A stretch of 64,000 bases of DNA from Coriobacteriia bacterium (GCA_030655755.1 JAUSOQ010000078.1:32269-96268), one strand, 5' to 3'. Positions 9,241-18,116 are shown, numbered from the stretch's first letter. The notes: generated by a model from the sequence alone, not told the origin. Numbers and translations: made by a program.

Positions 9241-9558
9241 CTACATCAGACCGGGGATGCCCAGCCCACCGGTGACGGCGGCCATCTTGCGCTGCGCGAC
9301 CTCTTGAGCCTGGCGAACCGCTTCGTTGACGGCGGCAGTCACGAGGTCCTCGAGCATCGACACGTCATCGGGATCGAGTGTCGCAGGATCGATCGTCACT
9401 GACTCGACGAGTAGCTCACCGGTCATGACTACCTTGACCGCGCCCCCGCCAACCGATGCTTCCACGCGCTCGAACTTGAGCTCGTCCTGTACGCGGGCCA
9501 TATCGGTCTGCATCTTCTGGGCCTGCTTCAGCATGCTGGCCATGTCGTTCGGTTTCAT
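9241..9558 (-). CDS. ybaB: Nucleoid-associated protein, YbaB/EbfC family
   Basis: Small DNA-binding protein of 105 residues, probably a dimer. It begins with the family's N-terminal helix MASMLKQAQKMQ and contains the core VEASVGGGAVKVVMTG. It sits between dnaX and recR, abutting recR with no spacer, which is its usual neighbourhood. Confidence 0.95.
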   Translation of the reverse strand: MKPNDMASMLKQAQKMQTDMARVQDELKFERVEASVGGGAVKVVMTGELLVESVTIDPATLDPDDVSMLEDLVTAAVNEAVRQAQEVAQRKMAAVTGGLGIPGLM

Positions 9559-9587
9559 CGTGCTCCTCCCAAGAACGCCTACCGATG

Positions 9588-11315
9588 TCAGCTCTCGGTC
9601 TCGTGTTCGACGATCACTTCTGCCCCAAGCTCATCCATGACGAGCTTGGTGATGTCGGCATCATCCCCTGCGACCGACGGACGCGAGTCCGTCTCATCGG
9701 TCAGTGGCGACGCCGTGTCTTCTGCCGAGGGCACCGCAGCATGCGGGCGTGGCCCAGAACCCCCTGACCTGCCGAGTCGCAGCTCAAGCGGCGGGTCTAC
9801 GCGGAGAACCACCGCTATGCTGCGCTTGAGCAGCGGCATCGTCTCAGGTGTGCGCGCGATCTGAAGCGAGAAGTCCTGACCGGCAGGGAATTCGATGACC
9901 AGTACGTCACCCTCGACTTCGACCTCGGTGCTATCGAACAGGTGCGAGCGCGATGGCTTCAACTTCTTGAACTCTGCCTGCACCGCCGGCCACGCACGCT
10001 TGATGGCGGCCGGGTCGAGCGGCCCGCCCGCCACTGCCGCCACTGGGACGACCGTAGGCGCATCGGGCGAAGACGTGCTCTCGTCGCGTTTCACCGGAGT
10101 GACACTCTCCGGGGCGGGCGCCTTCGCAGCCGGGGTCGGCGTAGGTGTCGCAACAGGCTGCGGTAGCCGACCGAACGCTTCAAGCTCGGCGATCCTTTCG
10201 GCAAGCCCCTCGAGCGTCAAGTCCGTCTCCGGACGGGCCATCCGCGTGAGCGCTACCTCGACCGTGAGCCGTTGATCCGCGGCCCAACGCAGCTCCGCAG
10301 CGAGGCGACCGAGCACATCGAGCACGCGCGCCAGACGTTGTACGCCGAACGCTGCAGCCTGTGCCTCGAGACGCACCAGCGCCTCGGTAGTGACATCGAC
10401 AGCGCCACCCACATCACCCACCGCCGAGATGACGAACAGGTCGCGAAAATGCTGGATCATGCCCTTCACGAACTCGGTCATGTCAACGCCCGCTTCGGCC
10501 AAACGCGCGACGAAACGGAACGCGCCGGCGACATCGCGTTGCAACACGAGATCGGCGACCTCGAAGAGCAGATCATCGTCGACCTCGCCGAGCAGTCCTT
10601 CGACGTCACTCAACGCGATGTTTCCCGATGTGAACGACGCAAGCTGTTCCAGCGTCGTGATGGCATCACGCATGCCGCCGAGCGCATGTTTTGCGATGAG
10701 CGTGAGTGCACCGTCAGAGACCTGCACGCCCTCGGTGTCAGCGATGTAGCGCAATCGCGCGACGATGTCTTCGACACTCAGACGGTGGAAGTCGAAGCGC
10801 TGGCAACGAGAGTGGATCGTCTCGGGCACCTTGTGCGGATGCGTGGTGCACAGGATGAAGACGGTATGGAGCGGAGGCTCTTCAAGTGTCTTGAGCAACG
10901 CATTGAACGCCGAGGTCGACAGCATGTGGACCTCGTCGATGATGTAGACCTTCCACGTGCGCCGGGTCGGCGCATAGTTCACCCGAGAGATGATCTCCTC
11001 ACGCACCGCGTCGACACCCGTGCGCGAGGCGGCATCCAGCTCATAAACGTCCGGGTGGCGACCTTCGGCGATCAAACGGCAGTCTTCGCAGGTGTCATCA
11101 GGCTCGCCGGTCGGACCCTTCTCGCAGTCCAAAGCCTTGGCAAGGATGCGCGCGGTCGTCGTCTTGCCGGTACCGCGCGGTCCGGTGAACAGATACGCAT
11201 GCGCCACACTGTCGTCGTCCACGGCATTGCGCAGCGTTCGCTCGATGTGCGACTGCCCGACGACCTCGTCGAAGCGCTGGGGACGGTATGTTCGGTACCA
11301 GGACTGGTGTGCCAT
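9588..11315 (-). CDS. dnaX: DNA polymerase III subunit gamma/tau
   Basis: Clamp-loader ATPase that loads the sliding clamp for chromosomal replication. The 575-residue protein has a Walker A GPRGTGKTTT (about 45-54), a cysteine zinc site beginning at CEKG and ending CEDC (about 64-79), a Walker B with IIDEVHML, and domain III to about residue 370. A Pro/Ala/Thr-rich linker leads to a tau-like C-terminal domain. I looked for an A-rich slippery heptamer that would give a short gamma form and saw none. It is first in dnaX-ybaB-recR and immediately downstream of the SRP RNA gene. Confidence 0.96.
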   Translation of the reverse strand: MAHQSWYRTYRPQRFDEVVGQSHIERTLRNAVDDDSVAHAYLFTGPRGTGKTTTARILAKALDCEKGPTGEPDDTCEDCRLIAEGRHPDVYELDAASRTGVDAVREEIISRVNYAPTRRTWKVYIIDEVHMLSTSAFNALLKTLEEPPLHTVFILCTTHPHKVPETIHSRCQRFDFHRLSVEDIVARLRYIADTEGVQVSDGALTLIAKHALGGMRDAITTLEQLASFTSGNIALSDVEGLLGEVDDDLLFEVADLVLQRDVAGAFRFVARLAEAGVDMTEFVKGMIQHFRDLFVISAVGDVGGAVDVTTEALVRLEAQAAAFGVQRLARVLDVLGRLAAELRWAADQRLTVEVALTRMARPETDLTLEGLAERIAELEAFGRLPQPVATPTPTPAAKAPAPESVTPVKRDESTSSPDAPTVVPVAAVAGGPLDPAAIKRAWPAVQAEFKKLKPSRSHLFDSTEVEVEGDVLVIEFPAGQDFSLQIARTPETMPLLKRSIAVVLRVDPPLELRLGRSGGSGPRPHAAVPSAEDTASPLTDETDSRPSVAGDDADITKLVMDELGAEVIVEHETES

Positions 11316-11362
11316 GTAAGGCCTTCCAAGAAGTCACAGAGATCGCGTGTTCCACCCACAGA

Positions 11363-11368
11363 AGTATA
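11363..11368 (-). promoter_or_regulatory. Probable -10 element of the dnaX promoter
   Basis: The minus strand has TATACT about 50 bases upstream of the dnaX start, directly after the hairpin that ends the SRP RNA region. No strong -35 hexamer is visible. Confidence 0.45.
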
Positions 11369-11370
11369 CA

Positions 11371-11397
11371 GGGCCGAACCGACAAACGGTCCGACCC
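11371..11397 (-). terminator. Hairpin terminating the SRP RNA transcript
   Basis: An 11-base-pair stem (arms 11371-11381 and 11387-11397, with G-U pairs on the minus-strand RNA) and a 5-base loop lies between the SRP RNA and dnaX. The following bases are only moderately T-rich, so part of the SRP transcript may continue into dnaX. Confidence 0.5.
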
Positions 11398-11414
11398 ATC
11401 AGCTCCGGTGCTCG

Positions 11415-11524
11415 CGACCGGATCCGAACACCCGGCAGAGGCCGCTTATGGCTGCTTCCTTCCGGATCTGACCAGGTTCACGACATACCGCCGTCCGGAC
11501 CCGGACGCCAGCATCGGAGCGCGA
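11415..11524 (-). ncRNA. ffs: Signal recognition particle RNA, small bacterial type
   Basis: RNA core of the signal recognition particle; with Ffh it targets membrane and secreted proteins. The minus strand contains the near-invariant symmetric-loop and tetraloop segment GATCCGGAAGGAAGCAGCC at about 11450-11468, flanked by arms (about 11487-11503 and 11418-11435) that pair into the long hairpin of the short 4.5S-like form. No Alu domain is seen. The 5' end is set from the TATACT box at 11531-11536; both ends are approximate. Confidence 0.9.
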
Positions 11525-11530
11525 ATGCAC

Positions 11531-11536
11531 AGTATA
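11531..11536 (-). promoter_or_regulatory. -10 element of the SRP RNA promoter
   Basis: The minus strand reads TATACT, placing transcription start near 11524, just before the RNA's 5' arm. The -35 region overlaps the 3' end of the receiver-domain gene and is weak. Confidence 0.5.
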
Positions 11537-11563
11537 GGACGAAGGGGCCAATGGCGCACGTTC

Positions 11564-11938
11564 TCAGACGCGGGCATCCAGCAAGACACGGATGCGCTGC
11601 AGCAGGCCTTCCGCATCCACCGGTTTGGTGACGTAGTCGTTACAACCTGCCGCAAGCGCCTTGCCGCGGTCGCCCTTCATCGAATGCGCCGTCAAAGCAA
11701 TCATCGGGATGTCTTTGAAGCGCTCGTCAGCCTTGATCCGCCGAGTGGCTTCATAGCCATCGAGTTTGGGGAGCTGCACGTCCATGAGGATGAGATCGGG
11801 GCGCTGTTCTTCCACCAACGCGATCGCCCGCTCGCCATCTTCTGCCGAAACGACCTCAAAACCGTTCTTCTCCAACAGGAACGTCACCAGGTAACGGTTC
11901 TGGGGGTTGTCCTCGACCAGAAGTATCTTCTCAGCCAT
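11564..11938 (-). CDS. Single-domain response regulator (receiver only)
   Basis: CheY/DivK-like receiver of 124 residues without an output domain. The acidic pair is in LLVEDN (about 6-11), the phosphoacceptor aspartate in LILMDVQLPKLDG (about residue 53), the conserved threonine in IALTAHSM and the lysine in YVTKPVD. The start at 11938 is chosen because the protein then begins MAEKILLVEDN, with AGGAG upstream. No kinase is adjacent, so its partner is unknown. It probably signals by protein-protein contact. Confidence 0.9.
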   Translation of the reverse strand: MAEKILLVEDNPQNRYLVTFLLEKNGFEVVSAEDGERAIALVEEQRPDLILMDVQLPKLDGYEATRRIKADERFKDIPMIALTAHSMKGDRGKALAAGCNDYVTKPVDAEGLLQRIRVLLDARV

Positions 11939-12147
11939 GCAGTCCAGCTCCTTGGGCCAGCCGCCTCGGGGGGAGCGGCATGCCTTCATCTATCTTGTCC
12001 ACTATGTACCCTGACACGACCCGAGGCAAAGTACCTTATTTTTCGAGGCATCACGAGTCCCGCGCGAAGCGACATCTCTTCATCGTTCGTGTCCACCGTG
12101 TACTACACTTGGATTCGGAACTGTCAGACCGAAGCAAAGGGGGAGCC

Positions 12148-12825
12148 GTGGAATCCGGACAGCTGCGATTCTGTACCGCTTGTGGCACGCCGATCAAGCC
12201 CGGAGCCGCATTCTGCGCGGCATGTGGCGCAAAACTCGAGATAGTAGCGGATATCGCAGTCCCCTCTCCCACGCCGACACCTGCGCCTCCAGCGTCCCCC
12301 GCCGTCACATCCACCGAGATGCCCACCCCGACGCCCGTTGTCTCGATGGCGGACCCCAACGTCGAACGGATCGTCTCGGCAGCCGCAGGCCTCAGCATGA
12401 AAGCCGGGCTGCTCAAGCGTGTGACCTACACGCTCGTGATGACGAACTACCGCATCCTGTTCGCGCAAACGACTTCAGCGATGCTCAAGCAGAACGTCAT
12501 GGAGGCGCGCGACAGTGCGAAAGCGGAGGGTGGAGGCTTCTTCAAGCAATGGGGAGCGCAGATCTCGGCCGGATTCAACTACGCTGACCGCTACCTGGAG
12601 ATGACGCCCGAGCAGGTACTCGCCGAGACACCCGGGAACTGGGCACTTGAGATCGCACGCATACAGAAGGTGAAGTACAAGGTGGGTATGGTCGGCGACG
12701 CCGAGACGACCAGCACGCCCGACAAGATCACCATCAAGACCGCCAACCAGAAGTACGTGCTGGAGCTGTCCGGTGGAAGCACCAACGCAACACGTCAGGC
12801 ATTCATCGACGCCGGCCTCATCTGA
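12148..12825 (+). CDS. Zinc-ribbon protein with a PH-like C-terminal domain
   Basis: Unknown function, 225 residues. The N-terminus is a double-CxxC zinc ribbon (CTACGTPIKPGAAFCAACG, about 9-27), followed by a Pro/Thr-rich linker (about 38-68) and a C-terminal domain whose VTYTLVMTNYRILFAQ segment resembles bacterial PH-like domains. The GTG at 12148 is selected because AGGGGGAG lies just upstream and the conserved zinc ribbon begins at once. The 209-base gap before it holds divergent promoters for this gene and the receiver gene. Confidence 0.75.
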   Translation: MESGQLRFCTACGTPIKPGAAFCAACGAKLEIVADIAVPSPTPTPAPPASPAVTSTEMPTPTPVVSMADPNVERIVSAAAGLSMKAGLLKRVTYTLVMTNYRILFAQTTSAMLKQNVMEARDSAKAEGGGFFKQWGAQISAGFNYADRYLEMTPEQVLAETPGNWALEIARIQKVKYKVGMVGDAETTSTPDKITIKTANQKYVLELSGGSTNATRQAFIDAGLI

Positions 12826-12852
12826 GGCCGGCGTCGCTACGCGCGATCGTGA

Positions 12853-13089
12853 TCAGGCTCGACCCGTGAGGGATGCTATCTGCCCTTTGAGCCCGTCGAA
12901 CGCCTTCTGCACCTCGTTCATGCTCTTGTAGTACTCGGCTCGCCCCTTCTGCCAGTCGGCTTCCGCCTCCTTGCGAACGCGCACCTGAAGCTCCTTGCCG
13001 GACATCGGCGCCAAGAACAGCATCACCACGGCGCCGACCACGACGCCTACAAGGAGCCCCACCAATGCGCTCGCCATGCGATCGGACAT
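12853..13089 (-). CDS. YtxH-like small membrane protein
   Basis: Protein of 78 residues with one N-terminal transmembrane helix (about 6-24, rich in Val, Gly and Leu) followed by FLAPMSGKELQ and a charged helical tail, the pattern of the YtxH/gas-vesicle-like stress protein family. The start at 13089 has AGGGGAG upstream; the open frame farther upstream overlaps unrelated sequence. It lies 134 bases downstream of the DUF362 gene; an 8-base inverted repeat (13143-13166) in the gap may end that transcript. Confidence 0.75.
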   Translation of the reverse strand: MSDRMASALVGLLVGVVVGAVVMLFLAPMSGKELQVRVRKEAEADWQKGRAEYYKSMNEVQKAFDGLKGQIASLTGRA

Positions 13090-13223
13090 CTCACTCTCCC
13101 CTTCCAGGGTACGAAGAACGTCTCTTTTGAGTAGATACCCATGCACGGGCCCCCTCTCGCCCGTGCGGGACCACATGTCGAGTGTCAGTGCGGTATCTGC
13201 CAGCCCCGGTGAGGGTCCCGCCG

Positions 13224-14372
13224 TCAACGACGGTGGATGAGCCTGCCCAAGATGGGCGTCTTCACGGTGATCGCGTGCTCCGGGCAGAGCTCCTGACAGC
13301 AATAGCATCTGATACAGCGCTCGTAGTGGTATACCGGCGGCACCGCATGGCCCAGCTCGCTGTCGAAGTCCACGGCCTTGGGATCGATCGGACACATCTG
13401 GACACACGTACCGCAAGACGTGCAGCGAGAAGTGTCTATCACCGGTCGAGGAACGACCCAGTCCTTGACGAGCGCGCCGAAGCGACCTTGCGTGGTGGTG
13501 GTCGATCCGGTGCTGCGGTTGACGACGAAGTCCTCTACGACGAACGTCTCGAGCGCATCACCGAGATACTCGATGTCCTCGGCGTTGCCGAGACCCCACT
13601 CTGCGCCCCAACGCACGGTCGGGACGAGACGGGAATCGAGCTTGACCATCGCGCACACGGTCGCATCCAGTGCGACCGGGTCCTCGGATGCGATGATGAC
13701 GTTCATCATCCGCGGATCACCTCCACGCGGACCGTTGCCTTCCATCCCGAGGATGCCGTCCATCACAAACAACCTCGGTGCGATCACGGCAGTCAGGTCG
13801 ACGAGCATCTGCGAGAAACGCTCGACGTCTGGCATGCGGGCATGGAACTCGCCCTTGAGCACACCCGGGATGCAACCGAACTGGTTCTTCACCGCACCGG
13901 TCATGCGGGTCAGCCCGTGTGTTTTCAGCTTGGAGAGCGATACGATCCCGTCGGCGTCCAGCACAGGTGCGGCGAGCGTGAACTGCTTGATGAGACCGCC
14001 ATCCGGGAACGAGACCTGCCGGCCCTCAGTGAACTCCTTGAACGCCACATCGTAGCGCTCCGCCACCTCGGCAAGACCCCCACGCCGCGCAGCACCTTCC
14101 GCCTTGCCGAATGCCGGTGAGTCGCCGTACGTGAGTGTGGCGCCGGCGGCTTGCAGATGTCGGATGACCGCCTCGAACACCGCAGGGTGCGTCGTGACGG
14201 CATCGGCAGGTTTGGATGCGACCAGCAGGTTGGGCTTGAGCAGCAGCCGCTCTCCGGGTCGTGCGAACCTCCCGGCGCCGCCGAGCAGGTCCAGTGCCCG
14301 ACCTATCGCCTCATCAACGGCCTTTGGATCGTAGGACTCACATCGAACAAGCGCCACTTGCGAGCGGGTCAT
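13224..14372 (-). CDS. DUF362 domain protein with a 4Fe-4S ferredoxin tail
   Basis: Iron-sulfur protein of 382 residues. The DUF362 domain fills about residues 1-290, with the family's LLLKPNLL and SLSKLKTHGLTRMTGAVKN segments. The C-terminus has two cluster motifs: CTSCGTCVQMCP (about 320-331) and a second, CIRCYCCQELCP (about 356-367). Such proteins are common in anaerobes and are assumed to take part in redox reactions or metal-centre maturation; the substrate is not known. It is a single gene between psuG and the YtxH-like gene. Confidence 0.85.
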   Translation of the reverse strand: MTRSQVALVRCESYDPKAVDEAIGRALDLLGGAGRFARPGERLLLKPNLLVASKPADAVTTHPAVFEAVIRHLQAAGATLTYGDSPAFGKAEGAARRGGLAEVAERYDVAFKEFTEGRQVSFPDGGLIKQFTLAAPVLDADGIVSLSKLKTHGLTRMTGAVKNQFGCIPGVLKGEFHARMPDVERFSQMLVDLTAVIAPRLFVMDGILGMEGNGPRGGDPRMMNVIIASEDPVALDATVCAMVKLDSRLVPTVRWGAEWGLGNAEDIEYLGDALETFVVEDFVVNRSTGSTTTTQGRFGALVKDWVVPRPVIDTSRCTSCGTCVQMCPIDPKAVDFDSELGHAVPPVYHYERCIRCYCCQELCPEHAITVKTPILGRLIHRR

Positions 14373-14489
14373 CGTGAGTCTCCTCCTTCGAGATGCTCGT
14401 GCATCAGGCCGAGCATAGCAGAGGAACAGGCGCGTGGACTGCCGAGAGGACGCGTGCGACGGCGAGCGCTACGTTGGCGGGAAGCGCAG

Positions 14490-15392
14490 CTAGAGCACGG
14501 CGGCTATCTCGGTCGCCAGACGCACGTTCGAGTAGACCAGCTGCTTGTTCGCTTCCTCGCTCGCACCCCCTGTCAGCTCGTGGATCCGCGCCAACAGAAA
14601 CGGCGTCACGTCCTTGCCATGCACGCCCTGCGCGTCCGCCTCGGCCAAAGCCGAATCGATGACGCCTTCAAGCATCTGCGGGTCGAGTTCGTGTTGTACA
14701 GGGATAGGGTTGGCGACCACTGCACCACCACTCAACGCCAGTCCGCGTTTCGCGCGCAGGAATGCGGCGATATCCTCGGCAGTCTCCACTCTTTCGTCCA
14801 CGCCGAAGCCGCTTGAGCGCGTATAGAACGCAGGGAACTCGTCGGTGCAATATCCGATCACGGGCACCCCGTGCGTCTCCAGGTACTCCAGCGTCAGACC
14901 GATGTCGAGGATCGACTTGGCGCCCGCGCACACGACCGCCACATCCGTGCGCGATAGCTCGACCAGATCCGCCGAGATGTCGAAGGTCTTCTCCGCCCCG
15001 CGATGCACCCCACCGATGCCGCCTGTGGCAAAGACCCGGATGCCAGCCATGGCAGCGATCAGCATCGTACCCGCCACCGTGGTCGCGCCATCCATCTCAC
15101 GCGCCGCGAGCATGGCGATATCCCGGCGACTTGCTTTCGTGATGCCCGGCGCCGTCCCGAAGTGCTCGATCTGTTCGTCTGTGAGACCTACCGTCAGACG
15201 GCCGCCCACGATGGCGATCGTGGCAGGAACCACACCTGCCTCGAGCGCGACCCGCTGCGCTTCGTACGCACACTCGACATTGGCAGGGTACGCAAACCCG
15301 TGTGAGATGATCGTGGATTCAAGCGCGACCACGGGTACGCCCGTTGCGAGCGCTTCAGCGACCAGCGGTGCAATATCGAGATGCACGTTCAT
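14490..15392 (-). CDS. psuG: Pseudouridine-5'-phosphate glycosidase
   Basis: Splits pseudouridine 5'-phosphate to uracil and ribose 5-phosphate in pseudouridine salvage. The 300-residue protein has the family segments VALESTIISHGFAYP (about 20-34), GKxLTVGLxxEQ-like (GGRLTVGLTDEQ) and FATGGIGGVHRG (about 124-135), which includes the active site. The start at 15392 gives the usual N-terminus. It is preceded by, and overlaps at ATGA, a 32-codon reading frame resembling the first residues of a PfkB-type kinase, the usual partner (PsuK). No intact psuK is in the window. Confidence 0.92.
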   Translation of the reverse strand: MNVHLDIAPLVAEALATGVPVVALESTIISHGFAYPANVECAYEAQRVALEAGVVPATIAIVGGRLTVGLTDEQIEHFGTAPGITKASRRDIAMLAAREMDGATTVAGTMLIAAMAGIRVFATGGIGGVHRGAEKTFDISADLVELSRTDVAVVCAGAKSILDIGLTLEYLETHGVPVIGYCTDEFPAFYTRSSGFGVDERVETAEDIAAFLRAKRGLALSGGAVVANPIPVQHELDPQMLEGVIDSALAEADAQGVHGKDVTPFLLARIHELTGGASEEANKQLVYSNVRLATEIAAVL

Positions 15393-15487
15393 CGTGTTCG
15401 CCCTTCCGCACCGGTGATGTTGGCGATCGTCACATGCGGTGCGCGGACCGCTGTTCGGCCACCGATGACCAGCACGCTTCCTGCCAC
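15389..15487 (-). pseudogene. 32-codon reading frame ahead of psuG, possible relic of a psuK-type kinase
   Basis: Starts with GTG at 15487 behind a strong GAGGAGG site and ends in an ATGA overlap with psuG. The product begins MAGSVLVIGG, like the N-terminus of PfkB-family sugar kinases, then diverges after about 10 residues. It may be what remains of pseudouridine kinase after deletion, or a short leader peptide that couples translation of psuG. The ribosome site and overlap are seen; the kinase origin is an inference from ten residues. Confidence 0.4.
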
Positions 15488-15519
15488 GATCGCCTCCTCT
15501 CATGGGAACATCTTAAGCC

Positions 15520-16368
15520 CTAGGGTAGCGCGGTCAGGACCACCGCAACGAGCGCCAGGACCACGCCGATGCGCTGCACCCAGCGAAGCCGTTCGCCGAG
15601 GAACACGCGAGCGAGCAACAGCACCACGACGGGGAACATCGAGCCGAGCACCGCCGCGACCGCAAGCGGGCCGAGGCGTATCGCACCGAGCATCGTGACA
15701 TTGGCGAGCGCCTCGAACGTACCAGCCCCGAAGACCGCTCCGCGAGCCGGCGCGCTTGCCACAAGCGGACGGCGCAACACCGCTGCAAGCCCGAACAGCA
15801 ACACTGTCGATGTGACCCTCGCCGAGAGCAACGGCCAAAAACCCGATGCGGTGGCGGTATAGGACAGGGCGATGAATCCTAAGGCGAAACACGTGCCCGC
15901 GAAAGCCGAGAACGCCACCGCCTTCGGCGGCATACCACGTCCCTCATCTGTCTCATGACCGGGAGCGAGACTCACGACGATGACCGCGATAACGGCCAGT
16001 ACGAGACCGAAGACTGCACGAGGGCCGACTTCGGTGCCGCGCAACAGATCGAAGAGTGCAGGCAGCGATCCCGCAAGGCTGGCCGTGATGGGCGCGACGA
16101 TGCCCATGCGACCGATTGCAAGCGCCGCGTACAGCGACACCACGCCCACGCCACCCACGGCACCGGCCACAGCGCCCCAGGTCAGGTCGACAGTGGCGTA
16201 GTGTGCTGTCGGCGCGACGAGCAGCACGATCGCGAACATCGCGATCTCGAGCACATGCGCGTTCGCGGTCACCGTGATGGGAGACTCACGCCGACTCGCA
16301 AGACCTCCGAGGAAGTCGGAACCACCGAACAGCACGGAGGTGAGCAGTGCGAGTACCGGGGTGAGCAT
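15520..16368 (-). CDS. EamA/DMT-type transporter
   Basis: Integral membrane protein of 282 residues with about ten hydrophobic helices in two repeated halves, the drug/metabolite transporter fold. The first repeat opens with FGGSDFLGGL and the end of the second repeat shows the typical FLGERLRWVQRIGVVLAL. The substrate is unknown. It starts three bases after a HAD phosphatase gene and lies upstream of psuG, so a nucleoside or base transporter role is conceivable but unsupported. Confidence 0.83.
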   Translation of the reverse strand: MLTPVLALLTSVLFGGSDFLGGLASRRESPITVTANAHVLEIAMFAIVLLVAPTAHYATVDLTWGAVAGAVGGVGVVSLYAALAIGRMGIVAPITASLAGSLPALFDLLRGTEVGPRAVFGLVLAVIAVIVVSLAPGHETDEGRGMPPKAVAFSAFAGTCFALGFIALSYTATASGFWPLLSARVTSTVLLFGLAAVLRRPLVASAPARGAVFGAGTFEALANVTMLGAIRLGPLAVAAVLGSMFPVVVLLLARVFLGERLRWVQRIGVVLALVAVVLTALP

Positions 16369-16371
16369 GCG

Positions 16372-16842
16372 CTAGCGTCGCAGCGTCGCAGCGAGTCGTG
16401 CGGGATGGGCGAGCAGACCGATCGCGTGAACGATGTCACCCGTGACGACATCGGCGGCGTGCATCGCCTCAGCAGATGCACCCTCGCCTCCCACCACGCA
16501 GACACCCAGCGCGACCTCGCGCAGCATCGCGGCGTCGTTCACGCCGTTGCCGATAGCGGCAACACTCGCTGCACCGAGTTCTCGCACGAACGCGAGCTTC
16601 TGGGCGGCTTCAGCTCCCCGCTCGACGATGTGTACCTCGATCCCAAGCTCGGCAGCCATGTTGTGGGCGGTACCCTGAGTGTCCGCCGTGATGGCGACCG
16701 GGTGAAGGGTACCCGACACAGCCGCGAGCGCCTCGGCAACCCCGGGTATGAGCTCGCCATCAAATGCAAGAGTGCCGTTCACGTCAAGAACGAGGTGTTC
16801 GAGATCGAGGTGACCGCGACCCGGGATGTCGATACTCAACAT
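16372..16842 (-). CDS. Soluble HAD-family hydrolase related to the P-type ATPase phosphorylation domain
   Basis: Small haloacid dehalogenase protein of 156 residues. Motif I is DVNGTLAFDG (about 20-29), where the second acidic residue of the usual DxD is replaced by Asn. Motif II threonine is in ITADTQG and motif IV is GNGVNDAAML (about 97-106). No cap domain and no membrane helices are present, so it matches the stand-alone 'soluble P-type ATPase-like' group. A phosphatase role is likely; the substrate is unknown. Confidence 0.8.
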   Translation of the reverse strand: MLSIDIPGRGHLDLEHLVLDVNGTLAFDGELIPGVAEALAAVSGTLHPVAITADTQGTAHNMAAELGIEVHIVERGAEAAQKLAFVRELGAASVAAIGNGVNDAAMLREVALGVCVVGGEGASAEAMHAADVVTGDIVHAIGLLAHPARLAATLRR

Positions 16843-16862
16843 GGCGATGCGCCTGCGCTTCC

Positions 16863-17597
16863 TTAAGAGTTGGAGTGGTTACCGTGCGGATGCGCCTTGA
16901 TGAAGGCGACCGCATCCTCACACGAGTCGGTCATATGTACGAGATCCGTGTCGCCCGCAGCGATTGTTCCTTCGGCGACGAGCTTCTCCAGGAAGAAGTC
17001 CATCATCGGCTTCCAGAACTCTGTACCCATCGCCACCACGGGGAAAGACTCCATCTTCCCGGTCTGGATGAGCGTGATAGCCTCGAAGAGTTCATCAAGC
17101 GTCCCGAAGCCGCCGGGCATGATGACGAAAGCGCGCGAGTACTTCACCATCATGACCTTGCGCACGAAGAAGTGCTCGAAGGTCATGACGCGATCGACGT
17201 AGGGGTTAGGCTTCTGCTCGTGCGGCAGGTGGATGTTGGCTCCAAGCGAGAGTCCGCCTGCTTCCTGCGCACCACGGTTGGCCGCCTCCATGATGCCGGG
17301 GCCACCACCGGTCATGACGCTGTAGCCCGCCTTGGCCAGCTCCCCGCCCATCTTGCGCGCCAACTCATAGTGCGGATGGTCCTCTTTGAAGCGTGCCGAG
17401 CCGAACACCGTGACCATCGGCACATCAAGGTTGAGGAACTCGAAACCGCGCAGGAACTCAAGGAAGATACGCACCGCACTCTCCGTGTTCTCGGCATGAC
17501 CGTGCCCGCCGGCGAGGAACTCCGCCTCGGCGCCGACGACCTGCTCGAGCAGAGACGACGGATAGGCGTCAAGATCGTAAGGATTCGCGTCGGTCAT
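16863..17597 (-). CDS. LOG-family protein (TIGR00730 Rossmann fold)
   Basis: Probable nucleoside-monophosphate phosphoribohydrolase of the Lonely Guy family, 244 residues. The signature PGGFGTLDE (about 155-163) and the upstream GGGPGIMEAANRGA (about 97-110) are present. The start at 17597 is preferred because CTGGAGG lies just before it and the protein begins MTDANPYD. A second, shorter member lies at 54252-54752. Whether it acts on cytokinin-like nucleotides is not known in these bacteria. Confidence 0.87.
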   Translation of the reverse strand: MTDANPYDLDAYPSSLLEQVVGAEAEFLAGGHGHAENTESAVRIFLEFLRGFEFLNLDVPMVTVFGSARFKEDHPHYELARKMGGELAKAGYSVMTGGGPGIMEAANRGAQEAGGLSLGANIHLPHEQKPNPYVDRVMTFEHFFVRKVMMVKYSRAFVIMPGGFGTLDELFEAITLIQTGKMESFPVVAMGTEFWKPMMDFFLEKLVAEGTIAAGDTDLVHMTDSCEDAVAFIKAHPHGNHSNS

Positions 17598-17750
17598 GGG
17601 GAGCCTCCAGAGTGGTGTCCGATACGTCAATCCTAGCAGGATGGCGGGATGCAAGCAGTGGATGTCGCAGCGTCACGTGAAGTAACACGTAGCACGGCGC
17701 CGCAGGAGGGCTGTATGCTTGGCTCACGAAGGTGACCACCGGGAGGACCC

Positions 17751-18116
17751 ATGCCGCTCGTACGTATCGACATCACCGGGGCGAAGCCGGAGACCTACAA
17801 GCGCGCGCTGCTGTCAGGTGCAAGGCTCGCCGTCACCAGCGCACTCGGTGTGCCCGACAGCCGCGTGACCGTACGCCTCTTCGAAGCCACTCCGGAGTGC
17901 GTGGACATGCCGGCCTGCCGCACCGACCGTTTCACGACCGTCGAGGTGCTGCTCTACGAAGGCCGCACACCGGAACTCAAAGCCGCTCTTATCTCGACGC
18001 TGCGCACCGTCTACGCCGGTAACCCGGGCATCGAGCCCTCAGAGGTCGCGATCTTCATCCACGACGCATCGCCGCAAGACCTCGACGTGCTGCCGGGTGA
18101 AGCCGAGGCACACTGA
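17751..18116 (+). CDS. Tautomerase-family protein (4-oxalocrotonate tautomerase-like)
   Basis: Protein of 121 residues beginning MPLVRIDITG. After removal of Met, the N-terminal Pro would be the catalytic base, as in the tautomerase superfamily. Two beta-alpha-beta units are suggested, so it is longer than the 62-residue 4-OT monomer and may be a fused form. The substrate is unknown. It lies 58 bases before the UshA-like gene in the same direction. An imperfect ACGTG/CACGT inverted repeat (about 17672-17688) lies in the divergent promoter region. Confidence 0.72.
   Translation: MPLVRIDITGAKPETYKRALLSGARLAVTSALGVPDSRVTVRLFEATPECVDMPACRTDRFTTVEVLLYEGRTPELKAALISTLRTVYAGNPGIEPSEVAIFIHDASPQDLDVLPGEAEAH

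Noticed and set aside
9588..11315. Programmed frameshift in dnaX giving a short gamma product
   Set aside because: No A-rich slippery heptamer with downstream hairpin was found in the linker region.
13143..13166. GC-rich inverted repeat after the DUF362 gene as a terminator
   Set aside because: Stem of 8 pairs but no T-run on the minus strand; left as a note under the neighbouring gene.
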